This document shows, piece by piece, positions 48,878-58,607 of a stretch of 64,000 nt of DNA. The notes under the pieces are model-generated. The model was not told the origin of the DNA. It saw nothing but the letters and a program-made list of their open reading frames with translations, and ran no database searches. Source of the stretch: an uncultured Paracoccaceae bacterium. GTDB lineage: Bacteria > Pseudomonadota > Alphaproteobacteria > Rhodobacterales > Rhodobacteraceae. The translations under genes were made by a program, and so were the position numbers. Location: NCBI GenBank assembly GCA_947502145.1, contig CANMYO010000001.1, positions 1,543,501 to 1,607,500 of the forward strand. Direction: 5' to 3'. Numbering within the stretch: position 1 is the first letter of the stretch; each line of letters starts with the position of its first letter.

Positions 48878-49576
48878 ATGAATATTGCCGCACATTTGAA
48901 CGCCCTCACACCGCTTGATCTGACCGCTGCCGCGCTTCTGGGCGTGGTCTGGCTGGGATTGGGATTCTGGATCGACAATCCGGGGATGACATACCCGTCT
49001 GTCACAACAATCATGTCAGATCGTCGCCGGGCATGGATGCGGGAATTCGTGACCCGTGATCCGCGCATTTTTGACAGCCAGATCCTTGCAAGCCTGCGGC
49101 AAGGCACATCCTTTTTCGCATCCACCTGCCTTTTGGCAATTGGTGGTGTGCTGGCGTTGGTTGGCAATACCGCCCCGTTACAGGGGTTGGAGGCCGAAGT
49201 GGCCGTGACCGAGACACCGACGTTGATCTGGCAGATCAAATTGGGTGTTGTGGCGCTGTTCCTGACAAATGGTTTCCTCAAGTTCGTCTGGGCCAATCGC
49301 GTGTTTGGCTATTGTGCGGTCATCATGGCCTCTGTCCCCAATGATCCTGCACATCCTGATGCTGTGCCAACAGCATTACAGGCGGCAGAGCTGAACATCC
49401 GGGCCGCGATCAATTTCAATCGCGGGCTGCGGGCGATGTATTTCGCGCTGGGATCGCTGGCGTGGTTGTTGGGGCCATGGGCCCTGATTCTGGCCACGGC
49501 GGTTGTTGGTTGGGTGGTGTGGTCACGGGAATTTGCATCGGTTCCGCGCCAGATACTGCTAAAGAGGATGCCATGA
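48878..49576 (+). CDS. DUF599 family membrane protein
   Basis: A 232-residue protein with four predicted membrane helices (about residues 17-35, 78-98, 112-150 as one or two, and 190-215). The conserved DUF599 text is YPSVTTIMSDRRRAWMREFVTRDPRIFDSQILASLRQGTSFFASTCLLAIGG. Function is unknown. It is divergent from glcD across 89 bases that hold the glc operator, so glycolate control of this gene is possible. It overlaps the next gene by 4 bases. Confidence 0.88.
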   Translation: MNIAAHLNALTPLDLTAAALLGVVWLGLGFWIDNPGMTYPSVTTIMSDRRRAWMREFVTRDPRIFDSQILASLRQGTSFFASTCLLAIGGVLALVGNTAPLQGLEAEVAVTETPTLIWQIKLGVVALFLTNGFLKFVWANRVFGYCAVIMASVPNDPAHPDAVPTALQAAELNIRAAINFNRGLRAMYFALGSLAWLLGPWALILATAVVGWVVWSREFASVPRQILLKRMP

Positions 49577-49923
49577 AATACGCTATTCTGACCGCATTCA
49601 TTCTGGGCACCGCGGTGCAAGCTGACCCGGCTGACGTGGTGGAGGTGACCGCCACGCAGACTGGCGACAGCTGGCGTTTTGACGTCACATTGTTGCATCC
49701 CGACACCGGCTGGGACCATTATGCCGACGGTTGGGAGATCGTCGATGCGGCGGGCAATGTGCTGGGTAGCCGCCCGCTGGCGCATCCGCATGTGAATGAA
49801 CAGCCTTTCACCCGGTCAACGTCAGGCGTGATGATCCCAGATGGGACGCGCGAAGTTTTCGTGCGCACCCGCTGCAATGTTGATGACTGGCACGCATCGC
49901 TTTTTGCCGTTTCGCTTGAATAG
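49573..49923 (+). CDS. Small secreted hypothetical protein
   Basis: A 116-residue protein with a short signal peptide (MKYAILTAFILGTAVQA). The mature part DPADVVEVTATQTGDSWRFDVTLLHPDTGWDHYADGWEIVDAAGNVLGSR and PHVNEQPFTRS is beta-rich and looks like a small periplasmic sandwich fold. One Cys remains. Proteins of this kind are widespread but uncharacterised in the Roseobacter group. ATGA overlap with the DUF599 gene supports the start. Confidence 0.8.
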   Translation: MKYAILTAFILGTAVQADPADVVEVTATQTGDSWRFDVTLLHPDTGWDHYADGWEIVDAAGNVLGSRPLAHPHVNEQPFTRSTSGVMIPDGTREVFVRTRCNVDDWHASLFAVSLE

Positions 49924-50017
49924 GTGACCGGAGGTTTCAGCCTTTGATTGATACAGCACAAGGCGTCTGACCGCCCTTGGCGGTATGATTGTGCTTATCA
50001 ATAAAAGGAGAAAGACC

Positions 50018-50425
50018 ATGTACAAGAATGTCTTGATTCCCGTGCTGCTTGACGATTCACAGGATTATGCCGCGACCTTTGATGTGGCCCGCGCGATTGG
50101 GAATGCCGATGCGCAGTTTACCCTGTTGCATGTAATGGAGGCGGTGCCCGCCTTTGTCCGCGCCGAAATTCCGACCGATATCATTGATGATACCCGCGTC
50201 CATTTGAGCAAGAAACTGGAACAGGTCGCCAAGAAGCTGCGCAATGCCATCCCGCTTTTGGTGACTGGCCATGCGGGGCGGACAATCGTGGATCATGCAC
50301 AGGAACATGGGACGGATTGTATCATTGTAGCATCGCACAAGCCGGGGCTGGAGGATTATTTCCTCGGGTCGACGGCGGCACGCGTGGTGCGGCACGCGCC
50401 CTGCGCGGTGCATGTCATCCGCTAA
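50018..50425 (+). CDS. Universal stress protein (UspA family)
   Basis: A 135-residue USP-fold protein: MYKNVLIPVLLDDSQDYAATFDVARAI at the N-terminus, TLLHVMEAVPAF, and the ATP-binding-type end TDCIIVASHKPGLEDYFLGSTAARVVRHAPCAVHVIR (G-2x-G-9x-G(S/T)-like pattern: LGSTA). It likely binds ATP or other nucleotides and aids survival in stasis or low oxygen. AAAGGAG precedes the ATG. The frame can extend to 49985 but lacks a site there. Confidence 0.92.
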   Translation: MYKNVLIPVLLDDSQDYAATFDVARAIGNADAQFTLLHVMEAVPAFVRAEIPTDIIDDTRVHLSKKLEQVAKKLRNAIPLLVTGHAGRTIVDHAQEHGTDCIIVASHKPGLEDYFLGSTAARVVRHAPCAVHVIR

Positions 50426-50428
50426 GAG

Positions 50429-52501
50429 TCAGCGACGCCCCTCGCGCAGCCATGCGCCCACGATCAGCAGGGAAGCCAGCAACAAGAATGCCCATGCGGG
50501 CAAGAGCGGTGAAACGCTGATGTCGGCTGTGCGGTACGCCTCGCGCGGGGTGATCCCGATCCAGCCGCGCCCGGCGGCAGGACGACCAGCGCGCACGGTG
50601 CGGATGGTGATATCACCATTCGAGATCAGCCGCGCACCACCGCGCGTGCTGTCGATCAACGGTGTCAGCAAGCCATCGCTGGCGATGGTCTGTTCAAATT
50701 CGCGCGGCGCAGCAGGACCCAGCGCCATAACAGCTGTCTTGTCGCCGTCGGAGAGGCGATAAAGCCCCACCTCTGGCGCGTTCCAGAGCGTTTCAAAACG
50801 CCCCGGTGTGGTTTCTTCCAGTTCAAGGACGGTTTCGCTGCCGTCGGGATGGATGACGGTGACGTCACCAACATCCTCTGACAGGGACCGGCGAATGACG
50901 CGCAGGGTCTGGCCTGCGGCTTCGGCGGTGAGCGCCTCTTCCTCAAGTTCCGGTTCTTTCATCATCCAGTGGGCGAGGCGGCGCAGCAGTTCCAGCTGCG
51001 GCCCGCCACCTTCGTAACCGCGCGCCCAAAGCCAGCTGTGATCCGAGGCGATCAGCGCTACGCGGCCCTGACCGATACGTTCGAGTGCGAGCAGCGGGCG
51101 GTCATCAAGGCCGGACATCAACACATTGGCCGTGTCGGGCACGACCACATCAACCAGTCGCAGCCAGCGGCCCCAGCCGGGCAACGTGCTGTCTGGATCC
51201 GGGTTTGGCGTCAGCTTGGCCAGCCCTTCGGTGACTGGGTGGCGGTCACCCAGATCGGTGATGTCGGGGGTATAGCCTTCTTCGTAGACACGGGCCGTGG
51301 GCTGGCCGGGCAGGATGGCCCCAAGCGGTGAGCGGAAGATCGATTCAGCGCCACCATATTCGGGACCGGAGGACACAAGCACCGCGCCACCTTCGGCAAC
51401 GTAATTGACGATATTGTCGAGGTAATGGTTGGGCAGAATGCCGCGGCGCCGATAACGGTCAAAGATGATGAGGTCAAAGTCGTTGATCTTTTCCAGAAAC
51501 AATTCGCGTGTCGGAAAGGCGATGAGCGAAAGTTCATTGACCGGCACGCCGTCCTGCTTTTCGGGGGGGCGCAGGATGGTGAAATGCACGAGGTCAACGG
51601 CGGCATCCGCCTTGAGCAGATTGCGCCACGTGCGTTCGCCCGCATGTGGTTCGCCTGACACCAGCAGCACCCGCAGCCGGTCGCGCACGCCGTTGATCTG
51701 TACAACGGCGGCATTGTTCCGGTCGGTCAATTCGCCCGCAACGGCGGGGGTGGCAAACTGCAGCACGTTCATACCGCCGTGGGGCAGTTCGACCGGCAAT
51801 TCGATGTCCTCATTCAGAAGCACCTCGAATTCTGCCGGTGGGCCGCCGTCGATACTGATCGTGAGCGGCACAAAGGTGGACTCGGGCGCGGCGCCCTGAT
51901 CTTCGATCCGCAGCGTGAGTGTAATCGCCTCGCCCATGATTGCGAATGCCGGGGCATTGGTCACGGTCAGGCGGCGGTCCCAGTCGTCAGGTTGCCCAGT
52001 GATGAGGGCATGCAGCGGCGCCGGCAGGGGCGGCGCGCGTTCAATGTCGTGCAACCGCCCATCGGTCACGGCGATGATGCCCGCGATGCGGCCCTGCGGT
52101 TCTTCGGCCAGCGCCTCTGACAGCGTGGTCATCAATGTGGTGCCGGCGTCGCCTTCGCCGTCGGGTACGGAAACGACACGCAGTTCGGTATTGGGGATCC
52201 GGGCGATCTCGGCCTCAACATTGGCGATGGCGGCGGCGGTCTGATCAGGGCGGTCGCTGATGTTCTGGCTGGCGCTTTCGTCCACGACCAGCATGACGAT
52301 ATCGGTCAGTGGTTCGCGGTCTTCGCGCTGAAGCGAGGGGTTGGCAATGGCGGCCAGCAGGGCCAACCCCGCGAGGCCACGCAGCCACCAGCCGGGCAAC
52401 CGTCGCCAGATCGCAAACCCAAGCCCAACTGCGGCCAGCCCGGCAAGCACATAGACCGCGACAAGCGGCAGTAGCGGGTCAAGGATCACCGAACCGGTCA
52501 T
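50429..52501 (-). CDS. Large membrane protein with GATase-like/VWA-like periplasmic domain, MoxR-cluster member
   Basis: A 690-residue protein: two N-terminal membrane helices (about residues 8-28 and 38-56), a long soluble region, and a C-terminal helix (near 668-685). DIVMLVVDESASQNISDRPDQT resembles a VWA metal-ion-adhesion loop (DxSxS). LRVLLVSGEPHAGERTWRNLLKADAAVDLVHFT and DLIIFDRYRRRGILPNHYLDNIVNYVAEGGAVLVSSGPEYGG recall a glutamine amidotransferase-like fold without a proven catalytic Cys. It is last in the moxR cluster and overlaps the DUF4159 gene by 4 bases. Its exact function is unknown. Confidence 0.75.
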   Translation of the reverse strand: MTGSVILDPLLPLVAVYVLAGLAAVGLGFAIWRRLPGWWLRGLAGLALLAAIANPSLQREDREPLTDIVMLVVDESASQNISDRPDQTAAAIANVEAEIARIPNTELRVVSVPDGEGDAGTTLMTTLSEALAEEPQGRIAGIIAVTDGRLHDIERAPPLPAPLHALITGQPDDWDRRLTVTNAPAFAIMGEAITLTLRIEDQGAAPESTFVPLTISIDGGPPAEFEVLLNEDIELPVELPHGGMNVLQFATPAVAGELTDRNNAAVVQINGVRDRLRVLLVSGEPHAGERTWRNLLKADAAVDLVHFTILRPPEKQDGVPVNELSLIAFPTRELFLEKINDFDLIIFDRYRRRGILPNHYLDNIVNYVAEGGAVLVSSGPEYGGAESIFRSPLGAILPGQPTARVYEEGYTPDITDLGDRHPVTEGLAKLTPNPDPDSTLPGWGRWLRLVDVVVPDTANVLMSGLDDRPLLALERIGQGRVALIASDHSWLWARGYEGGGPQLELLRRLAHWMMKEPELEEEALTAEAAGQTLRVIRRSLSEDVGDVTVIHPDGSETVLELEETTPGRFETLWNAPEVGLYRLSDGDKTAVMALGPAAPREFEQTIASDGLLTPLIDSTRGGARLISNGDITIRTVRAGRPAAGRGWIGITPREAYRTADISVSPLLPAWAFLLLASLLIVGAWLREGRR

Positions 52502-55245
52502 TGGCCAAGCCTGTCAAGAAGATCAGGGACATGCACCTGATCGGATTTATAGTTGCCGGTGAGCACATGCATGATCAGGTTCACGCCAAACCGGTAGGCG
52601 ATTTCACGTTGCCGTTCGCCGGCCTGGCCGCGCCCGACAGGGAACATGCGATTGCCCAGGCGGTCCACTGCCCAGGCCTTGGCCCAATCATTGCCACCGA
52701 TCACCACAGGGGTCACGCCATCGTTGAGATTGCGGAACGGCATGCCTTCGGCCAGTTCGGCGCCGGGGGGCGCGGCCTCGACCCAGACATCACGGCTGGC
52801 GTAGCGGCCGGGGTAATCCTGCAGCAGATAGAAAGTACGGGTCAGGACGTGATCATTCGGAATGGGTTCCAGCGCGGGAATGTCGAGGCTGCGGGCAATG
52901 GCCTGAAGTTTGCGACCCTCGGGGCTGGACGAGCCAAACCGTGCGGTATCCGCATCACGGGTGTCAAACAGGATCATCCCGCCGGTGCGCAGATAACGGT
53001 TCAGCTTGGCATAGGCGGCGCGGCTGGGCAGCGTCTGATCACCGGTGATCGGCCAGTAGAGGAAGGGAAAGAACGCCAGTTCGTCCTGTTCCAGATCGAC
53101 GCCAATCGGCGGTCCGGGTTCAATTGAGGTGCGGCGAAACAAGGTATTCCCCAGACCGACAAGGCCTGCGGCTGCGATGTCATCGACCTGCGAATCGCCG
53201 GTCAGGACATGGCCCAGGACAACCTCTGACGTGGCGAGGATTGCAAAGTCGTCGTTCTGTGCATCTGCCGGTGTGCCGGCAAAGGCAAACATCAGCATGA
53301 TTGTTGCAGCAACATCGGCGCGCGGCCCGCGCAGGCGCCCCCCCACGGCAAGCGAGGCGATCACATCAATCAGCAAAAGCCCGATCGCCAGCGCCAGCAA
53401 GACACCTTTGAGCGGCGTTTCCTGCGTCACGCCAAGTCCTTCGACCGGGATACGCGCGGGCCATTGCGCGGTGGCAAGCGTTGTCTGGGGGCCAATCACG
53501 TTGATCGCAAGTTGCTGATCTTCGTCAGCATAGAGACCCGGATGCAGGTCCGGGCCGGGGATGGCGGTGGCGATCAATTCGCCAGTCACGCCGGCTTCGG
53601 TGCTGGCGTCTGACAGGCGTCCGAAGGCATCAAGGTGATGTTGCGGCAGCCAGATTGTCCCCTCCAGATCACCAGCAGCGGGGGTTGCCGGGCGGGTCGA
53701 AACGGCAAGGCGTTCAAGCATCTGCACAAAAAGGCCTGACAGTGGCAGCGTCGACCATTCGGCGTTGGCCGTGACATGGACCAGCACGACCTGGCCTTCG
53801 CCAGAGGTCTTGCGGGTGACAAGTGGGGTGCCATCTGCCAGTTGCGCAATGACCCGTTCGGCCAATGTGGGATCAGGCTGTGCCATGACCTGTGCATTGA
53901 CGGTGACGTCATCGGGCACTGGCAGCCCAAAGAAGGGTGAGCCTTCTGCGAAGGGGGCAAGGGTTTTGGGTTCTCCCCAGCTCATCGCGCCGCCGACGCT
54001 GCGCCCGCCGTCGCGCAGGCGCACAGGCAGAAGCTGGTCTTCGCTGGCGCGGCCAATATCACTGGCGGCAAGACGCGGCCCGGCAAAGCGCAGCAGCATC
54101 CCGCCTTTCTTGATCCAGATCGCGATGCCTTCGGCCTCGGCTGCGGTCAGGTTGGCGACGTCCGCCAGCACGATCACATCAGGATTGGCGAGCAGGATAT
54201 CCTCCATCGTGCCATCAATCAGATCAGCGGTGGGGGCCAGCGCTTCGCGCAGGTAATAGAGCGGGCTGAGCAGTTCGAGGCCCTCGGCATCGCCGCTGCC
54301 AGAGATCAGGGCAACTTCGCGCCGACGCAGGGCGTCATCCACAAGGCTGACGGCCCCGGCAGAGCGTGTGCCGGTGAGTTCGAACCGGGTGATGCGATTG
54401 CGGAGTTCCGGCGGCAGGCTAAGTGCGGTTTCCGTGCTGGGCGCCCCGGCATCAAAGTCAAGCGTGGCTTTGGCAAGCGGGCGTTCGATTCCTGCAGGAT
54501 CAAGACCAATGGCGGTGACAGTGGTGCTGACGGCGTTGCCAATGGGGGTGCGGGTTGCGGAAATCCTGACCTCACCGTCTTCGAAGCGGGCCGGGCGCAA
54601 GCCGAATGTCTGGCGGGGAGATTGAAAAACGGTGACGCTGCCCTTGCTTTCAAGAGCGGCCAGCAGCGGTGCGCGGCTTTCACGATCAAGGCCATCCGAG
54701 AGCCAGAAGGTGTCGAAATCCTCAGGGATTGCGCTGACCCAGCTGGTATCGGTGGGTTCCCAGGGGGCGGGTTCAAGGTTGGGCAGGCGCTGCGCAACCG
54801 CATCGGCGGATTGGAAGGTGACGTCAGCGGGTGGATTGGTCAGGGTTGCGATGGCGGCCGGGCGGCCCTGGCGGGCGGCATCATTTAAGAGCGCTGCAAT
54901 TCTGTCGCTGCGGGTCTGCCAGTCGCGCGCATCGGCCCATGTGCCATCCGCGATGATCAGCAAGGGGCCGGTTCCGGTGTTGTCTGCCTTCGGGTTCAGG
55001 ACCGGCCCGGCAAAGCCGACGATGACCGCGGCAATTGCGATCAGGCGCAGCAGCAACAGCCACCAGGGGGTGCGATCGGATTGGGAGTCTTCATCGGCAA
55101 GGCCCAGCAGAAGTGCCACGCCGGGGAATCTTCGGCGGATCGGGGCCGGCGGCACGGCCCGCAGAAGGAGCCAGAGGAGTGGCAGCGTCAGCAGCCCCAG
55201 CAACAGCCAGGGTGCGGCAAAACCGATGGGGCCTATTGACCACAT
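52498..55245 (-). CDS. BatA-type and DUF4159 domain membrane protein
   Basis: A 915-residue protein. The N-terminus MWSIGPIGFAAPWLLLGLLTLPLLWLLLRAVPPAPIRRRFPGVALLLGL is the BatA/aerotolerance double-membrane domain (two helices, about residues 8-28 and 60-80). A soluble region contains a VWA-like fold without an obvious metal loop. A membrane helix pair near residues 590-640 precedes the C-terminal DUF4159 domain (about 690-905). The ATG at 55245 begins this typical N-terminus; the frame to 55497 is not needed. It acts in the moxR cluster. Confidence 0.85.
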   Translation of the reverse strand: MWSIGPIGFAAPWLLLGLLTLPLLWLLLRAVPPAPIRRRFPGVALLLGLADEDSQSDRTPWWLLLLRLIAIAAVIVGFAGPVLNPKADNTGTGPLLIIADGTWADARDWQTRSDRIAALLNDAARQGRPAAIATLTNPPADVTFQSADAVAQRLPNLEPAPWEPTDTSWVSAIPEDFDTFWLSDGLDRESRAPLLAALESKGSVTVFQSPRQTFGLRPARFEDGEVRISATRTPIGNAVSTTVTAIGLDPAGIERPLAKATLDFDAGAPSTETALSLPPELRNRITRFELTGTRSAGAVSLVDDALRRREVALISGSGDAEGLELLSPLYYLREALAPTADLIDGTMEDILLANPDVIVLADVANLTAAEAEGIAIWIKKGGMLLRFAGPRLAASDIGRASEDQLLPVRLRDGGRSVGGAMSWGEPKTLAPFAEGSPFFGLPVPDDVTVNAQVMAQPDPTLAERVIAQLADGTPLVTRKTSGEGQVVLVHVTANAEWSTLPLSGLFVQMLERLAVSTRPATPAAGDLEGTIWLPQHHLDAFGRLSDASTEAGVTGELIATAIPGPDLHPGLYADEDQQLAINVIGPQTTLATAQWPARIPVEGLGVTQETPLKGVLLALAIGLLLIDVIASLAVGGRLRGPRADVAATIMLMFAFAGTPADAQNDDFAILATSEVVLGHVLTGDSQVDDIAAAGLVGLGNTLFRRTSIEPGPPIGVDLEQDELAFFPFLYWPITGDQTLPSRAAYAKLNRYLRTGGMILFDTRDADTARFGSSSPEGRKLQAIARSLDIPALEPIPNDHVLTRTFYLLQDYPGRYASRDVWVEAAPPGAELAEGMPFRNLNDGVTPVVIGGNDWAKAWAVDRLGNRMFPVGRGQAGERQREIAYRFGVNLIMHVLTGNYKSDQVHVPDLLDRLGQ

Positions 55246-55336
55246 GATGGATGGCCTTTCGCGCGGGATGGACCTGTTTGCGCCGGGCCGGGGCCCGGGC
55301 AAAGGCGCCCCACCCGCCCGAAGCCATTTGCGGCGT

Positions 55337-56209
55337 TCATGTCTGACGCTCCAATGCCTGATAGAGCCAGAGCAGGGCCAGAGACGGGGCCGCATTGCTG
55401 TGGTGGGTTGTGAACTGCCATCCGGTCGTGCGGGCCAGATGCCGCAGGTGGTCCTTGCGCGCGGCAAGGCGGTCGAGATAGCGGCTGCGCAGGTCACCGG
55501 CTTTCAGGGTTTCATGGCGCAGGCTGCCGGTCATTGATTCAAAGATTGTCCGCCCGTCAAAGGGAAAGGATTCTTCTTGTGGATCAAGAAGTTGCAGGAG
55601 AACGCCGCGGACGCCGCGATCTGCCGCCTTGGTCAGCGCGGCTTCAAACGGGGCGAGATCGCCAAGGAAGTCGGAGATGAAGAGCGCGCGCGAATGCGGC
55701 AGCATGCCCTGCGCGTCCGGGGTGCCGTAGTCGGTGTCGTCGTCCTGCGACAGGATTGTTGCCAACTGTTGCAGCTGTGCGTGGCCGCGTTTGGGCGGCA
55801 GGCGCAGGCCGGTCAGACCGACCCGTTCGCCGCCCCTGATCAACAGGATCGCCGTGGCAAGGGCAAGGGTGCGGGCGCGCTGTGCCTTGGTGGGCAGGTT
55901 GTCATCGCTGGCAAAGCGCATGGCAGCGGCCTGATCAACCCAGAGGATCACGGATTGTGCGATCTGCCATTCCTTGTCCTGCACAAAGGTGGCATCCGAG
56001 CGGGCGGACCGGCGCCAGTCGATATTGCGCACTTCGTCATGGTCCTGGGCAGGGCGGAATTGCCAGAAGGTATCGCCAAGCCCGGCGCGTCTGCGTCCGT
56101 GATCGCCCAGCAGGACCGTGGTCGCCAGATGCTCTGCCTCGGCCAGGAGCGGCGGCAGGGGGCTGGCGAGGTTTTCGGCCTCGGCACGCAGGGCGAGCGG
56201 TTGGGTCAT
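55337..56209 (-). CDS. DUF58 domain protein
   Basis: A 290-residue protein: DTFWQFRPAQDHDEVRNIDWRRSARSDATFVQDKEWQIAQSVILWVDQAAAM is the central DUF58 motif (RxYxxGDDxRxIDW-like), followed by a VWA-like segment FISDFLGDLAPFEAAL. DUF58 proteins are partners of MoxR ATPases and are thought to help complex maturation or act in envelope stress. It overlaps moxR by 4 bases and is followed after about 90 bases by the BatA/DUF4159 gene. Confidence 0.9.
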   Translation of the reverse strand: MTQPLALRAEAENLASPLPPLLAEAEHLATTVLLGDHGRRRAGLGDTFWQFRPAQDHDEVRNIDWRRSARSDATFVQDKEWQIAQSVILWVDQAAAMRFASDDNLPTKAQRARTLALATAILLIRGGERVGLTGLRLPPKRGHAQLQQLATILSQDDDTDYGTPDAQGMLPHSRALFISDFLGDLAPFEAALTKAADRGVRGVLLQLLDPQEESFPFDGRTIFESMTGSLRHETLKAGDLRSRYLDRLAARKDHLRHLARTTGWQFTTHHSNAAPSLALLWLYQALERQT

Positions 56210-57210
56210 GCGGCGTCTGCGACCTTGGTGATATCAGTGGCAACGGTATTGATCAGTTGCATCAGGTCTTCGCCGCGGGCACGGGCCGCAAAGGACAGCG
56301 CCATGCGATGTTCCAGCACCGGGCCAGCCATCTTGCGGATGTCTTCGGCAGAGGGTGCGAGCCGGCCTTCCAGCAGCGCCTGCGCGCGCACTGTCAGCAT
56401 CAGGGCTTGCGCGGCGCGGGGACCGGGGCCCCAGCTGACCGAATTGCGGACCAGATCAGAGGCCGATTCATCCGGGCGGCAGGCCCGCACCAGATCGAGG
56501 ATCATTTCCACGATATTTTCGCCAACCGGCATCCGCCGCAGCAGGTCCTGGGCGTCCAGCAGCTCCTGCGCGCTGAAAACCGGGGTGGATTCCGCTTCGG
56601 TCGCGCCGGTTGTGGCGATCAGGATATCGCGTTCGGTGTCGCGGTCCGGGTAAGGCACATCAATTTGCACCAGAAAACGGTCCAGCTGGGCCTCGGGCAG
56701 GGGATAGGTGCCTTCCTGTTCAATCGGGTTCTGCGTTGCAAGCACATGGAATGGCGCGCCCAGCGGGCGATGTTCGCCGGCGATTGTGACCTCTTTTTCC
56801 TGCATTGCCTGCAAGAGCGCGGATTGGGTCCGGGGCGAGGCCCGGTTGATTTCATCGGCCATCAGCAACTGGCAGAACACCGGACCTTCGATAAAGCGAA
56901 AGGCGCGGGTGCCATCGGCAGCGGTTTCAAGCACCTCTGAGCCAAGAATATCAGCAGGCATCAGGTCCGGCGTGAACTGAATGCGGTTGCCCTTGAGCCC
57001 CATGACGGTCGAGAGGGTATCCACAAGTCGGGTCTTGCCGAGACCGGGCAGGCCAATCAGGACGGCGTGGCCACCACAGATGAGCGCTGTCAGGGTCAGG
57101 TCCACGACCCGGTCCTGCCCCAGAAATCGCGCTGCAATAGATGTGCGGGCCTGCGCGAGTTTCGCGCCGAGCGCTTCAATTTGCGCGACTAGATCGGCGG
57201 TGTCTGACAT
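56206..57210 (-). CDS. MoxR-family AAA+ ATPase
   Basis: A 334-residue ATPase. Walker A LIGLPGLGKTRLVDTL near residue 54, Walker B LLMADEINRASPRTQSALLQAMQE near residue 118, sensor 1 VLATQNPIEQEGTYPLPEAQLDRF near residue 150 and an arginine-finger region follow. MoxR proteins act as chaperones that help insert cofactors or assemble complexes, working with VWA and DUF58 proteins. It is first in the cluster moxR - DUF58 - BatA/DUF4159 - large membrane protein. The frame extends to 57405, but the ATG at 57210 gives the normal family start MSDTADLVAQIEALGAKL. Confidence 0.93.
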   Translation of the reverse strand: MSDTADLVAQIEALGAKLAQARTSIAARFLGQDRVVDLTLTALICGGHAVLIGLPGLGKTRLVDTLSTVMGLKGNRIQFTPDLMPADILGSEVLETAADGTRAFRFIEGPVFCQLLMADEINRASPRTQSALLQAMQEKEVTIAGEHRPLGAPFHVLATQNPIEQEGTYPLPEAQLDRFLVQIDVPYPDRDTERDILIATTGATEAESTPVFSAQELLDAQDLLRRMPVGENIVEMILDLVRACRPDESASDLVRNSVSWGPGPRAAQALMLTVRAQALLEGRLAPSAEDIRKMAGPVLEHRMALSFAARARGEDLMQLINTVATDITKVADAA

Positions 57211-57268
57211 CTCTGTACTCCGGTTGCTCTCTGTGGCCTTATAACAGCAGATATCCCAATTGACCCCA

Positions 57269-57853
57269 ATGGCAAAAACAATGAGTGGACAAAAGATTGT
57301 GACACCCTCTGCGGAAAGCATCGCCGCAAGTGCAACACAGGCCCAGGGCAAGGGCTTGCCGCCTGTGGAGAAGTGGAATCCGCCATTCTGCGGCGATCTG
57401 GACATGCGGATCGCGCGGGACGGGACATGGTTCTATATGGGCACACCGATCGGGCGGGCGCCGCTGGTGCGATTGTTCAGTACGATCATCCGCAAGGATG
57501 GGGACGACTATTTCCTTGTCACACCCGTTGAAAAGGTCGGGATCACGGTTGATGACGCGCCATTTGTCGCGGTGGATTTCAACCAGCGCGGCGATGATCT
57601 GGTATTTGAAACCAATGTTGGTGACTTTGTGACAGCCGGGCCGGACAACCCGATCCGGGTGGTGCGCGATGACACGGGCGAACCATCGCCCTATGTGCTG
57701 GTGCGCCGCAATCTGGAGGCGCTGATCGACCGCAAGTCGTTCTATCGGCTGGTCGATTTGGGCGTGACAGAGCCGGTGGACGGGGTTGACTGGTTTGGCG
57801 TGCGCTCGGGCGGCATGTTCTTTGCGATCATTCCGGCGGCGGAGCTGCCTTAG
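57269..57853 (+). CDS. DUF1285 domain protein
   Basis: A 194-residue cytosolic protein. [77 protein letters not shown] is the DUF1285 core, and [23 protein letters not shown] closes it. The family has a fold with two subdomains and unknown function. The start is uncertain: ATG at 57269 or 57281, with no clear ribosome site. It is divergent from moxR and shares one base with the next gene (TAGTG). Confidence 0.88.
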   Translation: MAKTMSGQKIVTPSAESIAASATQAQGKGLPPVEKWNPPFCGDLDMRIARDGTWFYMGTPIGRAPLVRLFSTIIRKDGDDYFLVTPVEKVGITVDDAPFVAVDFNQRGDDLVFETNVGDFVTAGPDNPIRVVRDDTGEPSPYVLVRRNLEALIDRKSFYRLVDLGVTEPVDGVDWFGVRSGGMFFAIIPAAELP

Positions 57854-58599
57854 TGCCAAAGTTCTGCGCAAACCTGTCGGTGCTATTTACTGAAGTTCCG
57901 TTGATGGCGCGTTTCAAGGCCGCGAAAGAGGCGGGATTTGACGCGGTTGAGGTGCTTGATCCCTATGATGCCCCTGTGCAGGATATGCGGGATCAGCTTG
58001 TCTGGAACGGTCAGAAGATGGTTCTGATCAATTGCCCGCCGCCGAATTATGCAGGCGGAGCCGTCGGATATGCCGCCGTGCCGGGGTCGCGGTTTCAACA
58101 GGATTTCAAGCGCACCCTGCGGTATGCGCAGGCGCTGAAGTCCACGTTCATTCACGTTATGGCCGGACAGGCGGAGGGGCCCGCAGCGCGGGCGACCTTT
58201 GTGGAGAACCTGGCCTGGGCTGCCGAAGTGGCAGGCAAACAGAAGCTGACGATTGAGCCTTTGAATGCCGATGATCGGCCGGGATATTTCCTGAACGCTT
58301 TGGATCAGTCCGTTGGCATTTTGCAGGATGTTGGTGCGGCAAATGTGGGGTTGCAGTTTGATGCCTACCACGTGGCGAAAATTCATGGTGATGTGCCGGG
58401 CAAATGGCGTCAGGTGCAGGACCATGTGATGCATGTGCAGGTCGGACAGGTTCCAGACCGGAGCGAGCCGATGGGGGAGGGCACGGATTTTCCCGGATTC
58501 TTCCAACTGTTGGATGACAGCGGCTATGCGGGCTGGGTCAGTGCAGAGTATCACCCCAAGGCCGGTACAGAGGCCGGTTTGGGCTGGATGAACGGGTAA
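57853..58599 (+). CDS. Hydroxypyruvate isomerase-like TIM-barrel protein
   Basis: A 248-residue xylose-isomerase-like TIM barrel. MPKFCANLSVLFTEVPLMARFKAAKEAGFDAVEVLDPYD starts the barrel. LTIEPLNADDRPGYFLN, VGLQFDAYHVAKIHGD and WVSAEYHPKAGTEAGLGWM carry the Glu, Asp/His and Glu of the metal and substrate site. Hyi converts hydroxypyruvate to tartronate semialdehyde in glyoxylate use, whereas related OtnI acts on 2-oxo-tetronate. The start is GTG (GTGCCAAAG), one base inside the DUF1285 stop. The neighbouring dehydrogenases fit a hydroxyacid pathway. Confidence 0.85.
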   Translation: MPKFCANLSVLFTEVPLMARFKAAKEAGFDAVEVLDPYDAPVQDMRDQLVWNGQKMVLINCPPPNYAGGAVGYAAVPGSRFQQDFKRTLRYAQALKSTFIHVMAGQAEGPAARATFVENLAWAAEVAGKQKLTIEPLNADDRPGYFLNALDQSVGILQDVGAANVGLQFDAYHVAKIHGDVPGKWRQVQDHVMHVQVGQVPDRSEPMGEGTDFPGFFQLLDDSGYAGWVSAEYHPKAGTEAGLGWMNG

Positions 58600-58607
58600 G
58601 GCAGGCG

